From JAABRT01 sp038259155 (GTDB lineage: Bacteria; Gemmatimonadota; Gemmatimonadetes; Gemmatimonadales; Gemmatimonadaceae), in assembly GCA_038259155.1 (NCBI GenBank), contig JBBSPE010000014.1, forward strand, positions 1 to 50,831: a stretch of DNA of 50,831 bases, in the 5' to 3' direction. Positions 8,924 to 16,620 of the stretch are shown piece by piece. Within the stretch, counting starts at the first letter, position 1, and each line of letters opens with the position of its first letter. Made by a program: the position numbers and the translations under genes. The notes below the pieces were generated by a model. The model was given only the letters and a program-made list of their open reading frames with translations, made no database searches and was not told where the DNA came from.

Positions 8924-9442
8924 ATGCTTTCCTCTGCCATCCGCTCGCTTCCGAATACTCTGCTTCGCACGCTTGCTCCGGTGCTGCTCGCGCTGGCGGT
9001 CAGCAGTGGATGCTCAAGCAGCGACGCGACAGGGGTGGGAAGTACGCCCTCCGATCCGGCCACCGAGAACTTTGCGTCGGCACTCGGCGTCAACCTCGAA
9101 CAGATGACCGAGCTCTCCTCGCGGCTGTACATTCAGGACATCACGGTGGGCACCGGCGGGGAGGCCGTGTCCAACAGCGTGGTCAGCGTCCGCTACACCG
9201 GCTGGTTGCGCACGGGCATCAAGTTCGACGGCAATGCGCCGAGTGGGACGCCGTTCGAATTCAGGCTTGGCGTCGGGCAGGTAATTGAAGGGTGGGACAG
9301 AGGCGTGGCCGGCATGAAAGTGGGCGGCAAGCGTCGTCTTGTGTTCGGTTCGCAGTACGGGTACGGGGCGTCCGGTTCCGGTCCGATTCCATCGAACGCC
9401 ACGTTGGTCTTCGATGTGGAGCTGCTGTCGCTCGTGAACTGA
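8924..9442 (+). CDS. FKBP-type peptidyl-prolyl isomerase, predicted lipoprotein
   Basis: Protein-folding catalyst predicted to sit in the envelope. From ATG 8924 the first 27 residues form a lipoprotein signal with the lipobox VSSGC, followed by a serine-rich linker. The FKBP domain covers the C-terminal two thirds, with VSVRYTGWL, FEFRLGVGQVIEGWDRGV and GMKVGGKRRL, which are the usual FKBP hallmarks, and ends at VFDVELLSL. The upstream in-frame ATG at 8834 would put 30 non-signal residues in front and overlap ubiE, so 8924 is preferred. It converges with the phosphopantetheinyl transferase gene. Confidence 0.92.
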   Translation: MLSSAIRSLPNTLLRTLAPVLLALAVSSGCSSSDATGVGSTPSDPATENFASALGVNLEQMTELSSRLYIQDITVGTGGEAVSNSVVSVRYTGWLRTGIKFDGNAPSGTPFEFRLGVGQVIEGWDRGVAGMKVGGKRRLVFGSQYGYGASGSGPIPSNATLVFDVELLSLVN

Positions 9443-9493
9443 AGCGCCTCGTGTGTGTTGACCCGCGTCGCTCGGCCGGTTCGTTCGGGCGGT

Positions 9494-10285
9494 CTACCCG
9501 CGCAGTGCGGTCGCTGCCGCCGTCGCCACAAGATGTCCGGCAAGCCGTGACCACCAAGCCTGCACGGTGATGTCGCGGCCCGCGAACTCCGGCAGGCTCA
9601 AGCGCACCAGTGTCTCTCCGCTGTCCCGCGGGAACACCTCGACTTCCTGAAAGCGCACGTAGCGCGCGACGTGCGGATCGATGCACTTGTACACCGCTTC
9701 CTTGAGCGCGAATCGCAGCCGTACTGCCTCCCGGTATGCGATCTCATCGTGCGCCTCGAGCTCCGCGAGCAGGTGCCGTTCGAGCGACGTGAGAATCTTG
9801 CGCGCGAGATCGGGGCGGGATCGCTCGGTGGCGGAGGGGATCTCCTCCAGATCCACGCCGATGGTCTGGGCCGTCTCCGAGGCGGTCGCGGCCAGCGCCA
9901 CGGCCAGTCGGCGTTTGTGACTGACGGAGCCGAGTACGCCGGCTGGTACCGCGGGTGCGCCGCGCGCGGTTCGCAGCACAGGACGCGTCGCATCCGCCGG
10001 GGCCACTCGGTGCAGCGCGGCGCGCAAGGCCAAGCGGCCACCCACAAATGACGTGCGCCGTGCCTCGGAAAGGGAATCGGCGAGCGCCCACTCGTCCGCG
10101 TGCAGCGCGAGATCCCGCGCGTCGTCGCGAATGGACGCGCTGGACGGCGACACGTCGACCCCCTCGGCGGACGCGCGGCCGCTTCCCTGAGGCAGTGAGA
10201 CGACGGCCAACTGCCCCTGTGGCAGCACCTGTTCGAGCACGAGGTCAAAGGCAGCGGTGAATTTCTCCATGGCGCAATCTCCCAT
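9494..10285 (-). CDS. 4'-phosphopantetheinyl transferase superfamily protein
   Basis: Transfers the phosphopantetheine arm of coenzyme A to carrier-protein serines. The family motifs are visible in order: SVSHK (CoA binding), IGVDLEEI (magnesium-binding GVDxE) and FALKEAVYK (the F-x-x-KEAxYK motif). The N-terminal extension of EntD/Sfp-like enzymes is present, so this is the two-lobed type acting on secondary-metabolism or fatty-acid carriers rather than the short AcpS. The frame runs upstream to 10513, but that part is basic low-complexity sequence. ATG 10285 or 10270 is the likely start. No carrier-protein or synthase gene is nearby. Confidence 0.88.
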   Translation of the reverse strand: MGDCAMEKFTAAFDLVLEQVLPQGQLAVVSLPQGSGRASAEGVDVSPSSASIRDDARDLALHADEWALADSLSEARRTSFVGGRLALRAALHRVAPADATRPVLRTARGAPAVPAGVLGSVSHKRRLAVALAATASETAQTIGVDLEEIPSATERSRPDLARKILTSLERHLLAELEAHDEIAYREAVRLRFALKEAVYKCIDPHVARYVRFQEVEVFPRDSGETLVRLSLPEFAGRDITVQAWWSRLAGHLVATAAATALRG

Positions 10286-10526
10286 GCGGACGCGCCGGAT
10301 GCCATCGCGCTCCCTGCCATATCCGCGCGGTTTCTGCGCGGAACGCCTTCGTGGGCCGCTGGTGCGCGGAAGGGTAACCGCGGTGTACTTTTGGGTCGTC
10401 AATCCGTTCGCGGGTGCGCCATGCGTTCTGCTGGTCCTGTTTGATCGCTGGCGTGCTGTTCTCCATCCTACCGCTGGGCTTCGGTCGCGTGATGCACCGA
10501 ACGACGGTGGCAACTCGGGAGTCCTG

Positions 10527-11144
10527 ATGCGTTGTACGCGTGCAGTGGTGACTGGAATCGTCGTGGGGATGTTCGCGTCTGCCTCGTCGCTCTCCGCGCA
10601 GGTTCAGGGGCCGCGGGCGGAGGCGGGGGTGTCCATGCTCATGTCGCCAGCGTCGGGTTCGCGCATTCCGCAGCTCATGGTGGGCCCGATGCTGAACGTG
10701 ACGGTCGGTCGGGCGGCGGGTGGCATCATTGGTATCGAAGGCGCCATGCGGTTTCGCGCCGATGGCTCGCAGCTCATCATCTGCCCGGCGCCCCCGGGCA
10801 CGATCTGCGATTCGCGCAACGTGAAGACGCTCGGCACCGCAGGCCTCACTTATCGACGTGGGTTCGGCGCACGGCCCATGCAACAGGGTCCGATCATGCG
10901 CGTGGGGCTTGGTGGGGCCTTCACGTCGCTCAAGGGCACCGCGCAGATCTTCCCGGCGCTCGACGGCACGCGTCCGCCGCTGGAGGACGTCCAAAAGAAC
11001 GCGGTGGTTGGTGACATCGGGCTGGGCTGGATTCAGCCCATTGGCGGCGTGCCGATTCGCGTCGAAGGACGGATCGCGGGATTCGCGCCCGAACTGGCCA
11101 ACACGAAGTACAGCTACGGCATCCAGTTCGGCTTCGGCTACTAG
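10527..11144 (+). CDS. Small secreted or outer-membrane beta-strand protein, unknown function
   Basis: A 205-residue protein that I do not recognise at family level. From ATG 10527, preceded by a GGGAG-like ribosome site, it starts with a signal peptide of about 24 residues ending at SLSAQ. The mature part alternates polar and hydrophobic residues, is glycine-rich and ends in a C-terminal FGFGY, as beta-barrel outer-membrane proteins often do. Two cysteines (ICPAPPGTIC) could form a small disulfide loop. The longer in-frame start at 10257 would overlap the divergent transferase gene and is not credible. It converges with the ThrE-like gene, almost touching it. Confidence 0.7.
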   Translation: MRCTRAVVTGIVVGMFASASSLSAQVQGPRAEAGVSMLMSPASGSRIPQLMVGPMLNVTVGRAAGGIIGIEGAMRFRADGSQLIICPAPPGTICDSRNVKTLGTAGLTYRRGFGARPMQQGPIMRVGLGGAFTSLKGTAQIFPALDGTRPPLEDVQKNAVVGDIGLGWIQPIGGVPIRVEGRIAGFAPELANTKYSYGIQFGFGY

Positions 11145-11147
11145 GCG

Positions 11148-12446
11148 CTACGTCGTCCGATCGGAGCCGCGGTCCCCTTCTGCGAACTCCGGCCGTGACA
11201 GCCCGGACACCACGCTGCCCGCCAGGATACCGGCGGCCAGCGAGATGCCAACAATGGCCACGCGGAACGCGGTTTCGATGCCCAGCACCGTTTGATTGCC
11301 GAGCAGTGAGGTGACGGAGTTGAATCCGATGCTGCCCGGGACGAGAATCAAGAGTCCCGGAACCTGCGTCACCATCGCCGTGGTCCGACGCCAACTCGCC
11401 AGCACGTTGCTGCCCGCGCTGATCACCAGCGCGCCCAGGAACGCCCCCAGCTCCTCGCCCATGGCCAGTCCGGCGTAGCGCGACGTCACGTACGCCACGA
11501 CACCGGCCAAGACGATCCAGCCGGTGTCTTTGCGCACGGCCCGCAGCAACACCGCAAAGCACAGGGGGGCGACTACGGACGCCACGATGGCGGTCCATCC
11601 CGCGACGGGCGGTGAACTGATGTAATACGGTGCCGAGCCCCGGAGGATCAGCGACGCGAGCAGCGCCCCGGCCTTCGCGCCCAGCGCGACACCGAAGCCG
11701 AGCCCGAGAAAGGTGACAAAGGCGCCGGCGAGTCGCGCGGTGCCGGACGCCAGGTGTCGCGTGCTGAGTTCCGTGAGGCCGATGGTGAACGTGAGTCCGG
11801 GGAGCAGCACGATCAGACCCGCCAGCGAGGTCTGATAGGCGTTCCCGCTGCTCGTGAGACCGGCGATCAGAAAGGCGAGCGTGGCCACGATTCCAGCGGT
11901 GAATGGCTCGAGCACCGGCGCCAAGGCCGTCCGGCGCGTGGCCGCCAGGGCGCACAGTCCCGCCACGAAGCCGAGCGCGCCCGCGACGAACGCCTCGAAC
12001 ACCGTGACGCCGAAAAAGCAGGCCACGGACGCGGAGGCCGCCACGAATGCAACCAGCGTCTGCGCCTCTGACCAGCGCGGCGGCTCCGTGAGCAGGGCGA
12101 CAATGCGCGTCGATCCCTCGGACGCGCTGATCCGTCGGTCGAGGACCTCGCCCATGATGAAGTCGAGCGCGGACAGGTGGCCGAGATTGGGCTGTCCCGG
12201 CTCCACGCGCATAAGATGCGTGCGCTGGTCGTCCTGCGTGCCGAACGCGGCAAAGATCGAGGTCGGCGTGGTGAAGAACTGGGCCTCGATGCCCAGTGTA
12301 GCGGCTACTTCGCCGAGCACGGCTTCCAGGCGATGCGCCGGATAGCCGTGCGCGTGCAGCGCCCGCGCCAGATGCAGGATGAAATGCGAGGAGAGATGCT
12401 GGGCGGTATCGACCGGGCGCGGTGTGAACGGCATGATGCGGAGCAT
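11148..12446 (-). CDS. ThrE-family threonine/serine exporter-like membrane protein
   Basis: Integral membrane protein of about 432 residues. The N-terminal cytoplasmic domain (about 10-130) has the ThrE/DUF1212-type pattern HLARALHAHGYPAHRLEAVL, and about ten hydrophobic helices follow in two blocks (ThrE and ThrE_2 halves). Family members export threonine and serine, or serve as general amino-acid or small-molecule exporters. The motif PGLTFTIGLTEL and the glycine-rich VPGSIGFNS segment fit. The open frame continues upstream to 12878 only as a shadow of csoR, so ATG 12446 is chosen. It is divergent from csoR. Confidence 0.85.
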   Translation of the reverse strand: MLRIMPFTPRPVDTAQHLSSHFILHLARALHAHGYPAHRLEAVLGEVAATLGIEAQFFTTPTSIFAAFGTQDDQRTHLMRVEPGQPNLGHLSALDFIMGEVLDRRISASEGSTRIVALLTEPPRWSEAQTLVAFVAASASVACFFGVTVFEAFVAGALGFVAGLCALAATRRTALAPVLEPFTAGIVATLAFLIAGLTSSGNAYQTSLAGLIVLLPGLTFTIGLTELSTRHLASGTARLAGAFVTFLGLGFGVALGAKAGALLASLILRGSAPYYISSPPVAGWTAIVASVVAPLCFAVLLRAVRKDTGWIVLAGVVAYVTSRYAGLAMGEELGAFLGALVISAGSNVLASWRRTTAMVTQVPGLLILVPGSIGFNSVTSLLGNQTVLGIETAFRVAIVGISLAAGILAGSVVSGLSRPEFAEGDRGSDRTT

Positions 12447-12490
12447 CTTAGCGACCCGACCGACACCCGGAGTGTGCGACTGGCGACTAT

Positions 12491-12511
12491 GATAGGGGGA
12501 TAGGGTATATT
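12491..12511 (+). promoter_or_regulatory. Direct repeat and -10-like element upstream of csoR
   Basis: Two abutting copies of GATAGGG (12491-12498 and 12499-12506) run into a TATATT box (12506-12511), 57 bases before the csoR start, between the divergent thrE-like and csoR genes. CsoR-family operators usually contain G/C tracts flanked by TA steps, so this could be an autoregulatory site. No -35 element is evident and the arms are direct rather than inverted, so this stays tentative. Confidence 0.35.
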
Positions 12512-12567
12512 GCGCTGCGTCTCCGACGGGGTGCGAACCACGAGTTTTCTGAACAACAGGATGGGCG

Positions 12568-12981
12568 ATGAGCGAGTCGGCAAACACGGGGATCGTGTCG
12601 TGTGGTTGTGGCGCATCGGTTGGCGATCGGACCGCGGACGAGGCGCGGATGGACGGCGCGGAGGCGGAGGGTGCGGAGACGGAGCGTTCGGCGCGCCACG
12701 CCACGGCCGTGGACCCCGAGATCAAGAAGCGCAACCTGTCGCGCTTGCGGCGTATCGAGGGACAGGTGCGGGGGCTGCAGCGCATGGTGGAGGAGGAGCG
12801 GTGGTGCGCCGATGTGCTCACGCAAGTGTCCTCTGTGCAGGAAGCACTGCGCGGGGTGTCCCGCGAGCTGTTGCGCAACCATCTGCGGCATTGCGCGGCG
12901 TCGGCCGCGCGCGAGGGGCCGGAGTCATCGGACGCCGTGAATGACGAGATCGTGGAGTTGATGTTCCGCTACGCACGCTGA
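12568..12981 (+). CDS. csoR: CsoR-family metal-sensing repressor
   Basis: Small helical DNA-binding protein that in this family releases DNA on binding Cu(I). The core from about residue 55 shows NLSRLRRIEGQVRGLQRM and carries the full C-H-C copper ligand set: C80, H105 and C109 (NHLRHC). The N-terminal 50 residues are an acidic, low-complexity extension with an extra CGC, longer than in typical CsoR (about 90-120 residues). No copper ATPase, chaperone or oxidase lies nearby, and the next gene is comM. The ThrE-like exporter is divergent from it and might be the target. Residue-based copper sensing is well supported; the regulon is unknown. Confidence 0.9.
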   Translation: MSESANTGIVSCGCGASVGDRTADEARMDGAEAEGAETERSARHATAVDPEIKKRNLSRLRRIEGQVRGLQRMVEEERWCADVLTQVSSVQEALRGVSRELLRNHLRHCAASAAREGPESSDAVNDEIVELMFRYAR

Positions 12982-13078
12982 GCCGCGGCGCCCGGTTGGC
13001 GTTGGCGCGGCGCGCTGATCGCACCGCGCGCGGGAAATTGGTGTCGGTCGTGTTTCGTGGACGCGCCATGTTGGTGTC

Positions 13079-14695
13079 ATGCTCGCTGCCACCTCGTCCG
13101 CCGCCGTGCTTGGCATCGACGCCGTCGATGTCATGGTCGAAGTCCACGTGGCCAGTGGCCTGCCGCAGTGGACGCTCGTTGGTCTCGCGGCCACGGCGGT
13201 CAAGGAGAGTCGCGATCGCGTGAGCGCGGCGCTCGCGAATGCCGGCTTCACGGTGCCGCCGCGGCGCATCACGATCTCCCTGTCGCCCGGCGACCTGCCC
13301 AAAGCGGGAACGGCGTTTGACCTGCCCATCGCGTTGAGTGTGCTCGCGGCCAGCGGGCAGCTGCCCGCGCAGCACCTGCCCGGGCTGCGCGCGATCGGTG
13401 AGCTGGGGCTCGATGGCACGTTACGCCCGGTACGCGGGGCGCTCGCGGTGGCGCGCCGCTGCGTACAGACCGGTGAGGTGCTCGTGGTGCCGCCGCAGAA
13501 CGCGGCAGAAGTAGCGTGTGTGCAGGGCGTGCGCGTGGTGGTGCCGGCCACCCTGCGCGAACTCGTGGACCTGCTCACGGTTGGTCCCGCGACAGTCCAC
13601 GCTCGGGAGGCCGCAGACCTGATCCGCGACCTCGTGGGGTCCGCGACTCAGGCCCACGCGTTGTACGGTGGCACCGCCAGTGCACTGGCGTCCGGTCTCG
13701 ACCTGCAGGACGTCGTTGGGCAAGAAGTGGCCATCCGGGCGCTCGAGATCGCTGCTGCCGGCGCGCACAACGTGCTGCTGGTGGGGCCACCGGGTGCCGG
13801 CAAGACAATGCTGGCGCGCCGGCTGCCGGGCATCCTCCCGCCGCTGCGCGACGACGAGGCGCTGGAGGTGCTGGCCATCCACTCGGTTGCCGGTCTGCTT
13901 GGTGCCGGTCCCGCGCGCCCTGCGCGCCCGTTCCGCGCACCGCACCATTCGGTGTCAGCCGCCGGTCTGGTTGGAGGGGGCAGCATCCCGCGGCCAGGCG
14001 AGGTCAGTCTGGCGCACCAAGGGGTCCTGTTTCTCGACGAACTGTCGCTGTTTCCGCGGCACGTGCTCGAATCACTGCGCCAACCGCTCGAGGATGGGCA
14101 GGTCACGCTCTCGCGTGCCAACACCACGTTACGGTATCCAGCGCGCTTCATGATGGTGGCGGCCACCAATCCGTGCCCGTGCGGCTACGCCGGCGATCCA
14201 ACCCGCGCGTGTGCCTGCTCCACGGCGGATCTCGAGCGTCACGCGGCACGGCTCTCCGGTCCACTTGCCGATCGCATCGATCTGCACGTGCACGTTCGTC
14301 GTGTCGCGCCGGCCGCGCTCGACGCGCAGGCGGCAACCGACGAGACGGCGGCGCTCCATCGTGGGACACCCTCGGCGCAGATTGCGGTGGCCGTGGCGCG
14401 CGCGCGAGCGGGGCAGCGCGAGCGCTACGCGCGCACGACGTCTGCGCCGCAGGCCAGCGACGGCACGACGAACGCGAGTGTCGCGCCGCGTCTGCTCACC
14501 GCGACGGCGTCGCTGGAGCGCGAGGCGCGCGAGCTGTTGCTGACCGCCGCGGAACGGCTGCGCTTGAGTGCGCGCAGTTACCATCGCGTGCTGCGGGTCG
14601 CGCGCACCATTGCCGATCTCGACGGCGACTCGTCCGTTCGCGCGATGCACGTGGCCGAGTCGCTGCAGTACCGACCTCGGGGTGCCGCGCCGTGA
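13079..14695 (+). CDS. comM: ComM/YifB-family Mg-chelatase-like ATPase
   Basis: AAA+ helicase-like protein of 538 residues; in Vibrio, ComM drives branch migration during natural transformation. The N-terminal ChlI-type domain (1-170) has the family stretch GLPQWTLVGLAATAVKESRDR. The AAA+ domain has Walker A GPPGAGKT (236-243), Walker B VLFLDEL, and the cysteine-rich NPCPCGY...CAC insertion typical of ComM. A C-terminal Mg-chelatase domain closes it (RLSARSYHRVLRVARTIADL). Length is normal. It sits 97 bases after csoR and converges with an unknown gene; no other competence genes are in the window. Confidence 0.92.
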   Translation: MLAATSSAAVLGIDAVDVMVEVHVASGLPQWTLVGLAATAVKESRDRVSAALANAGFTVPPRRITISLSPGDLPKAGTAFDLPIALSVLAASGQLPAQHLPGLRAIGELGLDGTLRPVRGALAVARRCVQTGEVLVVPPQNAAEVACVQGVRVVVPATLRELVDLLTVGPATVHAREAADLIRDLVGSATQAHALYGGTASALASGLDLQDVVGQEVAIRALEIAAAGAHNVLLVGPPGAGKTMLARRLPGILPPLRDDEALEVLAIHSVAGLLGAGPARPARPFRAPHHSVSAAGLVGGGSIPRPGEVSLAHQGVLFLDELSLFPRHVLESLRQPLEDGQVTLSRANTTLRYPARFMMVAATNPCPCGYAGDPTRACACSTADLERHAARLSGPLADRIDLHVHVRRVAPAALDAQAATDETAALHRGTPSAQIAVAVARARAGQRERYARTTSAPQASDGTTNASVAPRLLTATASLEREARELLLTAAERLRLSARSYHRVLRVARTIADLDGDSSVRAMHVAESLQYRPRGAAP

Positions 14696-14701
14696 CCCGC
14701 A

Positions 14702-14727
14702 CTCGCACGCACACCTGCTCGTGCGAG
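14702..14727. terminator. Hairpin between convergent genes, likely bidirectional terminator
   Basis: Perfect 8-base stem CTCGCACG/CGTGCGAG with a 10-base loop, lying 6 bases after the comM stop and 14 bases before the stop of the opposing gene. There is no T-run on either side, so it may stall or protect transcripts rather than act as a classical intrinsic terminator. Confidence 0.5.
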
Positions 14728-14741
14728 AGCGATCGGCGGAG

Positions 14742-15662
14742 TCAGATAGCGTTGCCGAGACGGGACAGGCGAACGCTGCGTCGAGCGGGCGGCGAACTCT
14801 CTTCCACGGGGCGTGGTTGCTCCGCCGGCTTGGGTGCGAAGGAGGAGTCTGGGGTGGCCTGCGCGTCCGCCGCTGCCGATCGCGCGTCCGGTACCGTGGC
14901 CGCAGCCGATGCCGCGGCCTCGCCGGCGGACGGCTCGCTCGCGATCGCGTGCTGCGCGACATCCGCCACGGCATCGGCTGACACATCGGCCAGCGCGGTC
15001 GTGGTGTTGCCCACCGGTTTCCCCGCGTGCCGCGTCCACGGACGTATTGGTTCCTCCGAGGTCGCGAGTTGGCGCTTGCCCAGTGTTGGAATCGTCGCTG
15101 ACAATCCGGCGACGCGCGCCTTCGAGGCGGCAATGTCCGCATCCAGCTGGAGCTCGCGGGTGAGCGCCGTGCTCTCGAGCCGCGTCACCGCCTTCTCCAA
15201 ACGGCCAATGAGCGTGGACAGCGCCTCCATGACGGTCCGCATGGACAGATCGGCCGGCGCCGAGCCAACGTCGTAGTCTGCCCAGATACGAGCGCCGCCG
15301 GATTCTGAAATGACGCAGCAGCGCAACCGGGCGTCCGAACCCACCAACAGCAGGCGGATGGCCGCCGGCGGACCCCCCAGACGGTCGTGGCGTAGCACGT
15401 AGTGCGTTGAGTTGCCGCCCGGCGAGTTGCCGGAGGCATTCAGCGTGGGAACGTCGTGCGTGAGCGACGACTGGAGTAGCCGTGCCGCGTGCCGCACGAG
15501 CGTACTGATGTAGAGGGATGCCTTCCGGTCGGTCACCGCGCTCAGGTGATGTGCCGTACGCGCACGCTGGCCGAGGCCGACGACCATGGCGATCAGGGCG
15601 CGGGCGTCGGCAATCGGGTCCTGCTCGGTGGGCGCGCTTTGGGTGGTCGGCGGCGGAGCCAT
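14742..15662 (-). CDS. Protein of unknown function
   Basis: I do not recognise this 306-residue protein. There is no signal peptide or membrane helix. Residues about 18-140 look like a folded mixed alpha/beta domain with the stretch VGLGQRARTAHHLSAVTDRKASLYISTLV. Residues about 140-200 are helical and probably coiled (STLIGRLEKAVTRLE onward). The last 100 residues are Ala/Pro/Ser-rich and probably disordered, ending in a basic RRSVRLSRLGNAI tail. Codon use matches its neighbours, which supports it being real. A longer frame on the same strand (14578-16617) is a shadow. It is divergent from the next gene across 235 bases in which I see no clear promoter. Confidence 0.65.
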   Translation of the reverse strand: MAPPPTTQSAPTEQDPIADARALIAMVVGLGQRARTAHHLSAVTDRKASLYISTLVRHAARLLQSSLTHDVPTLNASGNSPGGNSTHYVLRHDRLGGPPAAIRLLLVGSDARLRCCVISESGGARIWADYDVGSAPADLSMRTVMEALSTLIGRLEKAVTRLESTALTRELQLDADIAASKARVAGLSATIPTLGKRQLATSEEPIRPWTRHAGKPVGNTTTALADVSADAVADVAQHAIASEPSAGEAAASAAATVPDARSAAADAQATPDSSFAPKPAEQPRPVEESSPPARRSVRLSRLGNAI

Positions 15663-15897
15663 GAACGGTGCGAGGTGGGAAGACCGAATCGCGACTGGGA
15701 CATCGCTGCCTCACAGTGTCGGACGGCGCGTCCCCTGCTTGAGCGATTTGGCGTGTACAGGCCAGCCGGGTGACAAGTGTGCCACCGGTGTGTGGGTCTG
15801 CTCGCGTCCCCTCGTCCGTGCGATGGGCCGTGGCTAGTTTTGGAGATTCGGAAGAGGCAGCACATCCATCGGTATTCATGACGGGGAGCCGGAACGA

Positions 15898-16620
15898 ATG
15901 AGTTGTTTGGGTCGACTGGTTGGCACGTCGCTGGTTCTGGTAGCGGCCGCGGGTGGCTGGTGGTGGTGGAGCGACGGGGACATGCGGCTGCCGGATGCGG
16001 TGGCGGCACGACTGCCGTCGGCTGGTGGCGTGCGCGACAGCATGAGCACGGCGCCGTCCGAGGGGCTGGCGACGGCGCGGTGGCAGTCGATCGAAGAGGC
16101 CTCTGCCGCGGAGGCGGAGGTCAAGGTGGCCAGGCTGCGGAAGCGCGGCGGGCCGGAACGGATCACGCTTGAGGCCGGGGAACTCGCGTCGTTCCTCGTG
16201 CAGCCGTTCGTCCTGCAGCTGCCGGCTTCGGCCACGGATGCGCGTGTGGCGGTGGTGGACGACATGATTTACGTGAAGACGCTGGTGCGCCTCGAGGACT
16301 TTGGCGGCGAGTCGATCCTCGGTCCCATGGCCGGCGCCCTCGATCGACGCGACACACTGACGATCGGCGGGACATTCGACCTGATCGATCGGGGCCGCGC
16401 GCAGTTCCGCATCAGGGAAGTCATCATCGGCGCGTTTCGCGTGCCGCGTCCGCTGGTGCCAAAGCTCATTGCACTCACGCGGCGCGGGCTGGCGGATGCT
16501 GCGATATCCGACGACGGCTATCCCATCACGCTGCCGCCGTTCGTGGGTGACGTTCGCATCGCGCGCAATCAGATCACCGTGTACCGGGCAGTTCCCGCTG
16601 CGGGTACCGGCGGACAATGA
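15898..16620 (+). CDS. Unknown envelope-anchored protein, translationally coupled to NtrX-like regulator
   Basis: A 240-residue protein that I cannot assign to a known family. It begins with an N-terminal hydrophobic anchor (about 7-25) holding a striking run of four tryptophans, then a linker. From about residue 85 there is a compact beta-rich domain with the stretches ITLEAGELASFLVQPF, GGTFDLIDRGRAQFRI and VPRPLVPKLIALTRRG. This suggests a periplasmic lipid- or ligand-binding fold, but that is only a guess from the strand pattern. Its TGA stop overlaps the ATG of the response regulator (ATGA), so the two are very likely made together. A weak GGAA ribosome site precedes ATG 15898. Confidence 0.75.
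   Translation: MSCLGRLVGTSLVLVAAAGGWWWWSDGDMRLPDAVAARLPSAGGVRDSMSTAPSEGLATARWQSIEEASAAEAEVKVARLRKRGGPERITLEAGELASFLVQPFVLQLPASATDARVAVVDDMIYVKTLVRLEDFGGESILGPMAGALDRRDTLTIGGTFDLIDRGRAQFRIREVIIGAFRVPRPLVPKLIALTRRGLADAAISDDGYPITLPPFVGDVRIARNQITVYRAVPAAGTGGQ

Noticed and set aside
14578..16617. 679-residue minus-strand frame
   Set aside because: Arg/His/Pro-rich with no family pattern, and it runs antisense to or across three better genes.
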